This document shows positions 35,801 through 45,101 of a stretch of 57,753 nt of DNA, in pieces (within the stretch, counting starts at the first letter, position 1; every line of letters starts with the position of its first letter). The notes below the pieces were generated by a model, which saw only the letters and a program-made list of their open reading frames with translations, searched no databases and was not told where the DNA came from. This stretch comes from Desulfobacula sp. (GTDB lineage Bacteria; Desulfobacterota; Desulfobacteria; Desulfobacterales; Desulfobacteraceae). Both the position numbers and the translations under genes were made by a program. The stretch is from the NCBI GenBank assembly GCA_013792075.1, contig VMSR01000215.1, positions 1-57,753 on the forward strand. Reading direction: 5' to 3'.

Positions 35801-37102
35801 TCAGTCTGCTTTTCTTCTCAAAAATGTGGGCACCTCCAGGTCGTCATGGTCAAAGGTCATGGGCGGATAATCATTGACCATGTCTTCACCCCCGACCACC
35901 CGTTTGTGGGTGACCCGGACCGGGTTGTCAAATTCGTTCCAATTGGCCAGTTCCTCCTGGGTGGGAATCCGGACTTGGCCCCTGGCAACAGGATCCCTGG
36001 GCGATGCTGAATTCGATGGCCTTGCAGCTTCCATTGCGCCTGCATAGGCCTGCTGGGCATAAACCGGCTGTTGGGTGGCTGCCTGTGCTGCTGCTGCCTG
36101 TGCTTTGGGATCAAACCGATGCATATTTTCCGCAAGTTTGGGTTCTGCACTGCCGATACCGGTGGCAATAACCGTGATCCGGATTTCATCCCCAAGCTCT
36201 TCATCAAAGGTTTGCCCCCAGATGATGTCTGCATCATCGCCGACTTCCTGGTGGATCCTGTCCGAAGCTGCGGTCATTTCTTCCAGGGTCAGGTCTGAAC
36301 TGGAGGTAATATTCATGAGTACCCCTTTGGCACCGGAGATGGAAATGTCTTCCAGCAGGGGATGAGAAATGGCTTTTTCAGCCGCTTCAATGGCCCTGTT
36401 TTCACCCGAGGCAACACCAATTCCCATGAGTGCTTTGCCTGCCTTTTGCATGGTGGCTTTCACATCTGCAAAATCCAGGTTGACGTGACCGGGCATCATG
36501 ATCAGATCCGTAATCCCCTTGACGGAATGGTGAAGGATTTCATCGGCTTTGATAAACATGTCCACCATTCTGGCACCCTTGGGGGCAATACCCCGGAGCC
36601 TGTCATTGGGAATGGTGATTACGGTGTCAGTGATTTCATGAAGTTTTTCAAGTCCGTCCAGGGCCTGTCGTTCCCTTTTTTTGCCTTCAAATGAAAAGGG
36701 TTTGGATGCGACAGCCACGGTGAGAATGCCAAGATCCTTGCAGATCTCTGCAATAATGGGAGCAGCTCCTGTACCGGTTCCACCGCCAAATCCTGCAGTG
36801 ATAAAAACCATATGGCTATCTTCCAGCGCGGCTCTGATTTCATCCATGCTTTCCAGGGCAGCTTCCCTGCCTGTGTTGGGATTGGCCCCGGCTCCGAGAC
36901 CCTGGGTCAGGGTTTTCCCCAACTGGATTTTTATCTCGGCCCGTGAGGATTCAAGGGCCTGGGCATCTGTATTGGCAACAATGAATTTGACCCCCCGAAG
37001 TTTGGCGTCAATCATGTTGTTTACTGCGTTTCCGCCGGCTCCGCCAACACCGATAACCTTGATTTTTGCCGATTTGTCACTCTCTACATAAGAAAACGTC
37101 AT
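35801..37102 (-). CDS. ftsZ: Cell division GTPase FtsZ
   Basis: The 433-residue tubulin homologue forms the Z-ring. It shows the N-terminal GVGGAGGNAVNNMI, the tubulin signature GGGTGTGAAPIIA and the T7-loop region. A Gln/Ala-rich linker and the conserved terminal peptide DLEVPTFLRRKAD, which binds FtsA and other partners, complete it. The start at ATG 37102 is chosen because GGGAGG ends 6 bases before it; a GTG two codons upstream lies inside that ribosome site. It follows ftsA after 17 bases. Confidence 0.97.
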   Translation of the reverse strand: MTFSYVESDKSAKIKVIGVGGAGGNAVNNMIDAKLRGVKFIVANTDAQALESSRAEIKIQLGKTLTQGLGAGANPNTGREAALESMDEIRAALEDSHMVFITAGFGGGTGTGAAPIIAEICKDLGILTVAVASKPFSFEGKKRERQALDGLEKLHEITDTVITIPNDRLRGIAPKGARMVDMFIKADEILHHSVKGITDLIMMPGHVNLDFADVKATMQKAGKALMGIGVASGENRAIEAAEKAISHPLLEDISISGAKGVLMNITSSSDLTLEEMTAASDRIHQEVGDDADIIWGQTFDEELGDEIRITVIATGIGSAEPKLAENMHRFDPKAQAAAAQAATQQPVYAQQAYAGAMEAARPSNSASPRDPVARGQVRIPTQEELANWNEFDNPVRVTHKRVVGGEDMVNDYPPMTFDHDDLEVPTFLRRKAD

Positions 37103-37119
37103 ATCCACCTCCCTAAAAA

Positions 37120-38346
37120 TTAGATGATATCTTTAAACCATTGTTTCATTCTTGTTAATATGGGTTTTAAACCGCGTGTATCTGTTTCTTTGAAATCAAG
37201 CTTGCAGGTTGCATTGCTGCCGAAAATCACAAGGCCCACCCCTGTTGCATAGGCTGGGTTTCTTACAATATCTTTTAACCCGCCGATATTATTGGGTTGG
37301 CCAATTCTCACCGGAACATTGAAAACCGATTCGGCAATTTCCGAAATACCGTTCAGGACTACACTTCCCCCTGTCAGAACAAACCCGGCAGGAAAGGAGT
37401 TTTCAAGTCCGTTGGAAAAGATCTCTTTTTTCAACAGGGAAAAAATTTCATCCACTCTGGGTTCAAGAATTTCTGCCAGAATACCCTTGGATAATTTTTT
37501 GGGAGCCCTGCCGCCCACAGCCGGCACTTGAATGGTGGCGCCTTGTTTTACATTCTGAGGCACGCAGGTGCCGTGTTCTATTTTAATTTTTTCCGCCTCG
37601 GGCAGGGGGGTCCGCAGCCCGATGGAAATATCGTTGGTCAGGTTGTTGCCGCCCACTGTTAGCTCATAAATAAATTTGACGTTGTTGTCCTTAAAAAGGG
37701 CAAGGTCTGTGGTTCCGCCTCCCATATCCGCCAGCAGACACCCAAGTTCCTTTTCTTCATTGGTGAGGACTGCCTGGCCAGAGGCCAGGGATTCCAAGAC
37801 AACATCACAGACCTCAAGGCCTGCCTTGTTGCAGCATTTGATAATATTTCTCGCCGAAGAGACCGCCCCTGTGACAATATGGATTTTTGCTTCAAGGCGG
37901 ATGGCTGTCATGCCCACGGGGTTTTGAATGGACTCCATATCATCCACGATGAATTCCTGGGGAATGACATGGAGAATCTCCCGATCCGTGGGGATGGCAA
38001 CCGCTTTTGCAGCGTCTATTACCCTTTCCACATCGGATTCCATGATTTCCCGGCCCTTGATGGCAATGATGCCATGGCTGTTGAACCCTTTGATATGGTT
38101 TCCGGCAATCCCCACATAAACAGATGAAATGTCACAGCCGGCCATGAGTTCTGCTTCTTCAACGGCTTTTCGTATGGCGTCCACGGTTGATTCTATGTTT
38201 ACCACAGATCCCTTGCGCAACCCTGTGGACGGGTGGGATCCCACGCCGATGATGTTGATTTCATCATCGAGCATCTCCCCGACAACTGCGCAGATCTTGG
38301 TCGTGCCGATGTCGAGACCTACTATTATTTTTTCGTTTCCCTGCAA
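37120..38346 (-). CDS. ftsA: Cell division protein FtsA
   Basis: The 408-residue actin-like protein tethers FtsZ to the membrane. The phosphate-binding segments GLDIGTTKICAVVGE, LADMGGGTTDLALF and LTGGSVVLNGI are present, and the chain ends in an amphipathic helix (RMKQWFKDII) of the membrane-targeting type. The start is a TTG at 38346 with an excellent AAGGGGG ribosome site 8 bases upstream; ftsQ ends one base before. Confidence 0.96.
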   Translation of the reverse strand: MQGNEKIIVGLDIGTTKICAVVGEMLDDEINIIGVGSHPSTGLRKGSVVNIESTVDAIRKAVEEAELMAGCDISSVYVGIAGNHIKGFNSHGIIAIKGREIMESDVERVIDAAKAVAIPTDREILHVIPQEFIVDDMESIQNPVGMTAIRLEAKIHIVTGAVSSARNIIKCCNKAGLEVCDVVLESLASGQAVLTNEEKELGCLLADMGGGTTDLALFKDNNVKFIYELTVGGNNLTNDISIGLRTPLPEAEKIKIEHGTCVPQNVKQGATIQVPAVGGRAPKKLSKGILAEILEPRVDEIFSLLKKEIFSNGLENSFPAGFVLTGGSVVLNGISEIAESVFNVPVRIGQPNNIGGLKDIVRNPAYATGVGLVIFGSNATCKLDFKETDTRGLKPILTRMKQWFKDII

Positions 38347-38347
38347 A

Positions 38348-39229
38348 TTAAACCCCCTTTTCTAGTGTGTGGTGCAGAGCATCAGTCTCTTTTGTAGTGA
38401 TAAAGATTTTTTCAATGTTATAAAGATCCATGGCGCAAATGCTTTTGTCTGGAAAATTTTTATCAATATAGGTGCTGATTTTTATTGCCTTGATCCGTTT
38501 TTCCTCAAACTGGTTGAACCCAAGTTTTATGGGCATGATTGTTTGTGTATTGACCGGATTTCGATTGTAAATGTCCTGACTTTGAATGGTGATGCCGATG
38601 TTTTCATCTCCCATGATCTTGCTGATCCTGCCAAACCCCTGGAGTTTCAAAAGATCCATGATGGAATTGAACAAGAGCCCCTCAAATTGGTAGGTGGTGC
38701 CGGCCTGGGTCAGATCCACCCCGGAGATAACCGGGAGAAAGTTCAGCTGATCCTTTTGGGGGTCATATTCCTTAAAGGGCTGTCCCTGGGTGTTGATGAT
38801 GATGTCGGCCAGATTCTCAATATTCACAATGGCCAGGGGTTCTTCTTCAACAATGGCCACCACAAGGGTTGAAAAAAAAGAGCGTTTGACCGAGGCCCTT
38901 TCAATCCAGGGATGGCTGACAAGTTGCTGCTCAATGATGTTCAGGTTTATCTGAAACAGGTTGGCCTGTTCTGTCAGGCCTGCAAGTTGAATGATCTCCT
39001 TTTTTTCCACCCGAAGGGCCCCTGAAATGTCCACCTGTTTTATGGTGAAAAACGGGCATTGGGTGATGGCATCATGGACCCAGATGGCTGAAAGGCTCAT
39101 CAGAATTACCAGGCCAACTGTTACACAGATTTTCAGACCGTTTTTTTCCAGGAGGTTTGGGCCGGCATTTTTCCCTTTGGGGGAAGACGGTTCAGGCTTA
39201 TACTTGTTCTGTTTCATTTGTTTATTCAC
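38348..39229 (-). CDS. ftsQ: Cell division protein FtsQ
   Basis: The 293-residue protein has a short basic cytoplasmic tail, one membrane segment (about 32-53, ICVTVGLVILMSLSAIWV) and a periplasmic POTRA domain (FFTIKQVDISGALRVEKKEIIQLAG), as in FtsQ/DivIB. It scaffolds FtsL and FtsB in the divisome. The GTG start at 39229 overlaps the murB stop by 8 bases. An ATG four codons later is an alternative with a comparable ribosome site. Confidence 0.9.
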   Translation of the reverse strand: MNKQMKQNKYKPEPSSPKGKNAGPNLLEKNGLKICVTVGLVILMSLSAIWVHDAITQCPFFTIKQVDISGALRVEKKEIIQLAGLTEQANLFQINLNIIEQQLVSHPWIERASVKRSFFSTLVVAIVEEEPLAIVNIENLADIIINTQGQPFKEYDPQKDQLNFLPVISGVDLTQAGTTYQFEGLLFNSIMDLLKLQGFGRISKIMGDENIGITIQSQDIYNRNPVNTQTIMPIKLGFNQFEEKRIKAIKISTYIDKNFPDKSICAMDLYNIEKIFITTKETDALHHTLEKGV

Positions 39230-40151
39230 CTGTTACCTTTACTTCTGTTTCAAGTTGTATCTGAAATTTTTCAAACACGGTTTTTTGGATCAGTCTTTTC
39301 AGGGCCAGTATATCCGCACACCTGGCATTGCCGGTGTTGATGATGAAATTGGCATGGAGTTCCGATACCATTGCACCATTGATTTTTTTCCCCTTTAAAC
39401 CGGCATCTTCAATGAGCTTTCCGGCCGGCAGGTTATTTGGCGGGTTTTTGAAGAAGCATCCTGCACTTGCCAGGGATACCGGCTGGGTGGCCTTTTTGTT
39501 TTTCATCTGTTGGTCAAATCTTTTTCGGATCAGTTTCGGGTCTGCCGTTGTCAGGGTAAAATGTGCTCCAAGAAGGATATTGTCTTCCAGACATAGTTTC
39601 CGATAGGAAAAGGCAAGGTCTTTTTTTTCAAGGGTCTGATACAAAAGCGTCTTTGTGTCAATGGTTTCCACAGAGGCCACTGCCTGGGAAATATTCCAGG
39701 TGGCGGTTCCGGCATTCATCATGATGGCGCCCCCAAGGGTGCCGGGGATACCGGCGGCAAACTCAAGTCCGGAAAGGCCCTGGTCCATGGCAAAATTGCA
39801 GACCGTTGACAAGCGCTCTCCTGCATCGGCAATGATGGTCTTTGTATCCTTTTGGGTGTTTTGGGGCGCTTCCACCCTGCAGGGAAGGGATTTGAATTCA
39901 CTCAGAACAATGACAAGTCCCCGAATGCCCTTGTCAGAAACCAGAATATTGGTACCGCCCCCTATAATACTGACAGGTATGTTTTCCTTTTTGGCGGCCA
40001 AAAGCAGGTCAACAAGGGACTGCCTGTCCTTGGGAAGGCCTAAAAGATCTGCCGGTCCCCCGACCCTGAAGCTGGTATAGCGACGCAAAGGCTCCTGGGA
40101 CAAAAGCTTAAAATTTTCTTTAAGGCGGCTATGGTTTTTGTCGGCAGTCAT
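39222..40151 (-). CDS. murB: UDP-N-acetylenolpyruvoylglucosamine reductase
   Basis: The 309-residue flavoprotein makes UDP-MurNAc with NADPH. It has the FAD-binding PP-loop segment (YTSFRVGGPADLL, GGGTNILVSD), GIPGTLGGAIMMNAGT and the catalytic serine/glutamate region beginning SAGCFFKNPPNNLPAGKLIE. The shorter catalytic loop indicates the type II enzyme. It follows murC after 6 bases and overlaps ftsQ. No ddl gene separates murB and ftsQ. Confidence 0.96.
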   Translation of the reverse strand: MTADKNHSRLKENFKLLSQEPLRRYTSFRVGGPADLLGLPKDRQSLVDLLLAAKKENIPVSIIGGGTNILVSDKGIRGLVIVLSEFKSLPCRVEAPQNTQKDTKTIIADAGERLSTVCNFAMDQGLSGLEFAAGIPGTLGGAIMMNAGTATWNISQAVASVETIDTKTLLYQTLEKKDLAFSYRKLCLEDNILLGAHFTLTTADPKLIRKRFDQQMKNKKATQPVSLASAGCFFKNPPNNLPAGKLIEDAGLKGKKINGAMVSELHANFIINTGNARCADILALKRLIQKTVFEKFQIQLETEVKVTGE

Positions 40152-40157
40152 TTTATT

Positions 40158-41525
40158 TTATAATATCTCCACCAGTCGTTCTCCAAGGGTGTATATGTCT
40201 CCGGCGCCCAGGGTAAGGACCAAATCATTTTTGCGCGCCTTGTGGGTGATCATGGACAGGGCCTGGGTAAAATCCGGTGCAAAGGATACATCCTTATGGC
40301 CATGGGCCTTTATACCCTTGCACAGAAGGTTTGAATCCACGCCTTCAATGGCAGCCTCACTGGCTGCGTAAATGGGCAGTACAATCAAGATGGCAGACTG
40401 ATAAAAGGACCGGGTGAAGGCATCAAACAGCGCCTGGGTCCTGGTATACCGGTGGGGCTGGAACACAACAATGAGGCGCCTTTCCGGATAGCTTTCCCGG
40501 ACAGCCGTCAGGGTGGCCATGATCTCTGTGGGGTGGTGGCCGTAATCGTCCATGACGAGGATGCCTTTTTTTTCTCCTTTTAGTTCAAGGCGGCGTTTGA
40601 CGCCTTTGATTTCTTCCAGTGCCTTTTTGATGGTGTCAAAGGGTATTTTCAGTTCCAGGCCCGTGGCGATTCCGGCCAGGGCATTGGATATATTGTGAAT
40701 ACCGGCAATGTTCAGGTTGATTTCTCCCAGGTCCATGTCCTTGTGAAAGACGGAAAAGCGGCTTTTCCCGCCCTGGAAGCTGATGCCCCTGGCCTGGAGA
40801 TCCGACTGGGCACTCATGCCAAAGGTGGTGTACCGGACATGGATTCTGGGCAGGATGTCCTGGATGTGCTGGTTGTCCAGGCAGAGGATGGCCAGGCCGT
40901 AAAAGGGGACGGAATTGATAAACTTTACAAAAGTGTCCTTGATGTCTTCAATGTCCTTGTAAAAATCCAGGTGCTCCAGGTCAATATTGGTGACAGCTGC
41001 AATGGCGGGGGAATATTTGAGAAACGAGCCGTCACTTTCGTCGGCTTCGGCCACAATGAAGTCTCCGTTACCGTGGAGGGCATTGGTGTCCAGTCCCTGT
41101 AACAGACCACCGATGATCACCGTAGGATCAAGCCCAGCGGTATTTAAGATCTGGGAGATCATGGCCGTGGTGGAGGTCTTCCCATGGGCGCCGGAAATGG
41201 CGATGGAGTATTTTATCCGCATGAGCTCGGCCAGCATTTCCGCCCTGGGGATGATGGGGATGATCAGCTGTTTTGCCTGGACCACTTCCGGGTTTTCCTG
41301 GGAAATGGCCGACGAAGTGACAATGACATTGGCCCCTTTTATCTGGCCCTTGGCATGTCCCTGGAAAATTGTGGCACCCTTTTTTTCAAGCCGTTTTGTG
41401 ATATGGGAAAGTTTCAGGTCTGACCCGGACACGGTGTATCCAAGGTTGATCAGCAATTCCGCAATCCCGCTCATGCCGATGCCGCCGATGCCAACAAAGT
41501 GGATATGATAATTGCTCTGGTACAT
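40158..41525 (-). CDS. murC: UDP-N-acetylmuramate-L-alanine ligase
   Basis: The 455-residue Mur ligase adds the first residue of the peptide stem. It contains the N-terminal UDP-binding fold (HFVGIGGIGMSGIAELL), the ATP loop SGAHGKTSTTAMI, the central ADESDGSFLKYSP segment and the C-terminal VVFQPHRYTRTQALFDAF region. Length is typical. It lies 2 bases after murG. Confidence 0.97.
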   Translation of the reverse strand: MYQSNYHIHFVGIGGIGMSGIAELLINLGYTVSGSDLKLSHITKRLEKKGATIFQGHAKGQIKGANVIVTSSAISQENPEVVQAKQLIIPIIPRAEMLAELMRIKYSIAISGAHGKTSTTAMISQILNTAGLDPTVIIGGLLQGLDTNALHGNGDFIVAEADESDGSFLKYSPAIAAVTNIDLEHLDFYKDIEDIKDTFVKFINSVPFYGLAILCLDNQHIQDILPRIHVRYTTFGMSAQSDLQARGISFQGGKSRFSVFHKDMDLGEINLNIAGIHNISNALAGIATGLELKIPFDTIKKALEEIKGVKRRLELKGEKKGILVMDDYGHHPTEIMATLTAVRESYPERRLIVVFQPHRYTRTQALFDAFTRSFYQSAILIVLPIYAASEAAIEGVDSNLLCKGIKAHGHKDVSFAPDFTQALSMITHKARKNDLVLTLGAGDIYTLGERLVEIL

Positions 41526-41527
41526 GG

Positions 41528-42628
41528 TTACACCCCTAAGTTTTTTGTGTTTAAAATTATAGTGGCTATGATCTTGTCAGCATCGGGCATGGCCAGATTT
41601 TTTGCAGCAAGTCCCATTTGTTTCAACTTTTTCCGGTCTGCCAGAAGCGTCTGGAGGGTGTCTTTTAGCACAGATCCTGTCAGGTCCTTGTCGGCAATGA
41701 GAATGGCGGCTCCTTTTTCTTCCAGAATTTTGGCATTAAATGTCTGGTGGTCGTCGGCAGCATGGGGAAAGGGAACCAAAATTGCCGGCAAGCCTTTTAT
41801 CGTCAATTCGGAAACCGTGGAGGCACCGGCCCTTGTGATGGCAAGGCAGGCCTTCTCCTGGAGTGCTGGCATGTTCTGGAAAAATGCCTGGACCGTTCCC
41901 CGCACCTTAATTTGCCCATAGGCTTGCTTTATGGCGGTTTCATCGGCAATTCCTGTCTGGTGGATAATATACACCTGGTCCAGGTTGTCCATGGATTTTA
42001 TTGCCTGGACAAAGGCCCGGTTGATACTGGCAGCGCCCTGGCTTCCTCCGGTTACCAGGATGACAAAATCATCCGGATGGATATCCATTGGCCCTTCCTG
42101 GAGCTCTTTGGGCGTTGTCCTCCGGATGGGATTCCCCACACATTTGGTTTTTGGGCTGCTGGACATGCCCTTGGTGGTTTCAAAGGCTGTGAAGATACTG
42201 TCGGCAAACCGGGACAGCATGCGGTTGGTAATGCCGGGTATGGAATTTTGTTCCTGGATGGCCCTTGGAATTCGAAGGATCCAGGCGGCCAGCACAAGTG
42301 CAAAGGATGAGAACCCGCCAACCCCCAGTACATAGTCTGCCTTGAAACGGGTCAGAATACCCAGGGCCTGGACCAGGCTGACAAGGATAAGGGCGCTTGA
42401 AAAAAGTTTGCTTAAAGGACTGCCGCCCTTGATGGGCCTGGAGACGATGGTTTTATGATCAAACCCATAGGTTTTCAAGGTGGAGACCTCAAAGGGAGCA
42501 TCGGTTCCGACAAAGAGAATTTTTGCATTGGGATATTCTGCCTTGAGTGCCTGGGCAACGGCAATCCCGGGGAAAAGGTGTCCCCCTGTTTTTCCGCCGG
42601 CAATGATCAGGTTGAATTTATCGGTCAT
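41528..42628 (-). CDS. murG: UDP-GlcNAc:lipid I N-acetylglucosaminyltransferase
   Basis: The 366-residue glycosyltransferase makes lipid II on the cytoplasmic membrane face. The glycine-rich loops are visible as IIAGGKTGGHLFPGIAVAQAL and VTGGSQGAASINRAF, with the donor-site region ITRAGASTVSELTIKGLPAILVPFPHAADDHQ. The first loop carries a Lys within the usual GGTGGH pattern, a small variation. The start at ATG 42628 overlaps the ftsW stop by 11 bases; a TTG six codons upstream is the longer option. Confidence 0.95.
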   Translation of the reverse strand: MTDKFNLIIAGGKTGGHLFPGIAVAQALKAEYPNAKILFVGTDAPFEVSTLKTYGFDHKTIVSRPIKGGSPLSKLFSSALILVSLVQALGILTRFKADYVLGVGGFSSFALVLAAWILRIPRAIQEQNSIPGITNRMLSRFADSIFTAFETTKGMSSSPKTKCVGNPIRRTTPKELQEGPMDIHPDDFVILVTGGSQGAASINRAFVQAIKSMDNLDQVYIIHQTGIADETAIKQAYGQIKVRGTVQAFFQNMPALQEKACLAITRAGASTVSELTIKGLPAILVPFPHAADDHQTFNAKILEEKGAAILIADKDLTGSVLKDTLQTLLADRKKLKQMGLAAKNLAMPDADKIIATIILNTKNLGV

Positions 42629-43742
42629 TTTTATTCGATGCCCCAATGTTCATTAAAATTCCCATGGCAGCCATGTTGACCACCAGAGAGGTTCCGCCAT
42701 AACTGATAAACGGCAGGGTAAGACCTTTGGTGGGAAGTACTCCCAATGCAACCCCCGTGTTGATGATAACCTGGACCCCAATATACAAGGTCAGGCCGGC
42801 GGCTGTGATGGAGCCGAACATATTGTCTGCGTGCTTGGCAATCTGGGAACCGGTTACCAGGAGAATTATGTAGAGTATGAAAATTGCAAATACGCCAACC
42901 AGACCCAGTTCTTCACCGATGATGGAAAAGATGAAATCTGTATGGGGTTCCGGCAAATAGTGCATTTTCTGCATCCCCAGGCCAATGCCTTTGCCAAACA
43001 GACCGCCGGAGCCAATGGCCTTTAAGGAATTGGTGATCTGGTATCCGGTATTGTAGGGATCATCCCAGGGGTTCAGAAAGGTCAGGATCCGCAGCATCCG
43101 ATATTCAACCTTGAAGATCAGAAAATAAACAATGGGGATGACCAGGGGCAGTGGACTGAGCAAATGGAGAAGTCTTACCCCGGCAACAAACATCATTCCC
43201 CAGCAGATGAGCCCCATCACAACGATGGTGCCGAAATCCGGCTGAAGGATAATGAGCCCGGCAAAGAGGCCGAAGATAACGGCATGGGGAAAGAAGCCGA
43301 CGGAAAATTGTGCGATCAGCTCTTGTTTTTTTGCCAGGGAATAGGCCATAAAAAGGATCATGGCCAATTTTGCAAATTCTGCGGGTTGAAAGGTGAACCC
43401 GCCCAGGTTCAACCATCGATATGCGCCCCCTGCTTTGATATGCAGCCCGGGAAAGAGCACAGCAACAAGCAGGCCCAGGGCTGCTGCAAGAATGATATAG
43501 GCAAAACTTCTATAAAGCCTGTAGGGAAAGGAGGCTGTGACGAACATTACACAAAGGCTGATGGACAAAAACAGGGCCTGTTTTTTCATGTAATAGAACA
43601 GGTTGTTGTGGTCTTCCATACTGATGGAGGATGAGGCCGAATAGACCATTACAATACCAATGCCTGAAAGCAGCAGCACCGGAAAGAGAATACGTTTTTC
43701 CCGGAAAAATGGGTGTAGGGAATTGGGTGTTTTAGCGGCCAT
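42618..43742 (-). CDS. ftsW: SEDS peptidoglycan polymerase FtsW
   Basis: The 374-residue SEDS membrane protein has about ten transmembrane helices. It polymerises septal glycan with FtsI. Recognisable parts include MVYSASSS, FQPAEFAKLAMILFMAY, LQPDFGTIVV, GIGLGMQKMHYLPEPHTDFIFSIIGEELG and the C-terminal LPTKGLTLPFISYGGTS. ATG 43742 is chosen; it overlaps the murD stop by 11 bases, and a TTG two codons earlier is possible. Confidence 0.95.
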   Translation of the reverse strand: MAAKTPNSLHPFFREKRILFPVLLLSGIGIVMVYSASSSISMEDHNNLFYYMKKQALFLSISLCVMFVTASFPYRLYRSFAYIILAAALGLLVAVLFPGLHIKAGGAYRWLNLGGFTFQPAEFAKLAMILFMAYSLAKKQELIAQFSVGFFPHAVIFGLFAGLIILQPDFGTIVVMGLICWGMMFVAGVRLLHLLSPLPLVIPIVYFLIFKVEYRMLRILTFLNPWDDPYNTGYQITNSLKAIGSGGLFGKGIGLGMQKMHYLPEPHTDFIFSIIGEELGLVGVFAIFILYIILLVTGSQIAKHADNMFGSITAAGLTLYIGVQVIINTGVALGVLPTKGLTLPFISYGGTSLVVNMAAMGILMNIGASNKNDR

Positions 43743-45096
43743 TTTCAAGCCCCCTTACCAGGGCAATAAAATCATCCCCCCTGGCGCCATAGTTTTCATA
43801 CATGTCAAAACTGGCGCAGGCAGGAGACAGCAGGACCACCTCTCCTTTACCGGCCAGTTCACAGGCTTTTTCAACAGCCTCTTTCATGGAGTTCACCGCC
43901 ACTACCGAACAGATTTTTTCCAGGGTTTTTTGGATATGGTCCTTTGCTTCGCCCAAGGCAATTATTTGTTTTACCCCTTGTTTGATGGCGGGGATGAGCT
44001 GTGAGAAATCAGTTCCTTTTTCCCGTCCTCCCAGAATCAGGATGACAGGTGTTTGAAAGGATTCTAGGGCACGGACCACAGCATCTGTGTTCGTGGCCTT
44101 GGAATCATCGTAAAAGTCGACGCCATTAATTTTTCGGACAAACGCCATGCGGTGGGGAAGGTTTTTAAAGTTTTCCAGGGCCTGTAAAATACCCGCCATG
44201 TTCCCGCCGGCCAGCAGACTCGCCAGGGCAGCTGCTGCAATGTTTTCCCGGTTGTGAATCCCTGGAAGTTCTGTCAGGGAGCAAGTATCAATATGGTGCA
44301 CACCTTCTTGGGTCATGAGGATGATCTTGTCACCGCAAATCCGGGCTCCTTCCTGAATGGTTTGGGATTCAGGGCGGGATGAAAAAGAAAAGATACGGGA
44401 AGCAATCCGGGAAATTCGGGTTTCAAATCCTTCAATGGCCTGGTTGATGATGGCTTTGTCATGGGATGTCTGGTTTTTGAAAATTTTCCATTTGGATTCT
44501 GTATACCCGTCAAACCCGTCATACCGGTCCAGATGATCTTCGGTCACATTCAGCAGGAGGGCAAATTCCGGCTTGAAGTTGCTGGCAAGGTCCAGCTGAA
44601 AACTGGAAATTTCGGCCACGATCAGGTCTGCCTTTTGTTCTGCCATGAGGTGTTCCACCAGAGGAGTGCCGATATTGCCGCCCATAAAGGTGGAAAGGCC
44701 TGAGGCTTCCAGCATGTCCCGGATCAGGGTGGTGGTGGTGGTCTTTCCGTTGGTTCCTGTTATGGCGATGACAGGGGCCTTGTTATAGTGGGAGAAAATA
44801 TCCAGTTCTCCCATGATGGGAACCCCTTTTTGGGCGGCTGCCTTGAGGTAGGCCATGTCCAGGGGGATGCCCGGGCTGACCACAATGGCCGTTGCAAGGT
44901 CAAAGGTTTTCTGGTCATGGAACCCGATTTGGGTTCGGATGCCCAGATCTTTGAGAAGTCTTTGGGCCGCAGGTTTTGATTCGTCAATGTCCGTTGCCAC
45001 GACGTGTCTGCCTATTGAATGGAGAAACCGGGCCATGGACAGACCGGAGCTGCCCAATCCCACGACCAGATAATATGATTTTTTGGTTTCTTCCAT
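43732..45096 (-). CDS. murD: UDP-N-acetylmuramoylalanine-D-glutamate ligase
   Basis: The 454-residue Mur ligase adds D-glutamate to the peptide stem. It has the N-terminal fold VVGLGSSGLSMARFL, the ATP loop GTNGKTTTTTLI, NVTEDHLDRYDGF, FYDDSKATNTDA and LSPACASFDMYENYGARGD. It lies 5 bases after mraY and overlaps ftsW. Confidence 0.97.
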   Translation of the reverse strand: MEETKKSYYLVVGLGSSGLSMARFLHSIGRHVVATDIDESKPAAQRLLKDLGIRTQIGFHDQKTFDLATAIVVSPGIPLDMAYLKAAAQKGVPIMGELDIFSHYNKAPVIAITGTNGKTTTTTLIRDMLEASGLSTFMGGNIGTPLVEHLMAEQKADLIVAEISSFQLDLASNFKPEFALLLNVTEDHLDRYDGFDGYTESKWKIFKNQTSHDKAIINQAIEGFETRISRIASRIFSFSSRPESQTIQEGARICGDKIILMTQEGVHHIDTCSLTELPGIHNRENIAAAALASLLAGGNMAGILQALENFKNLPHRMAFVRKINGVDFYDDSKATNTDAVVRALESFQTPVILILGGREKGTDFSQLIPAIKQGVKQIIALGEAKDHIQKTLEKICSVVAVNSMKEAVEKACELAGKGEVVLLSPACASFDMYENYGARGDDFIALVRGLENGR

Positions 45097-45101
45097 GTGC
45101 T

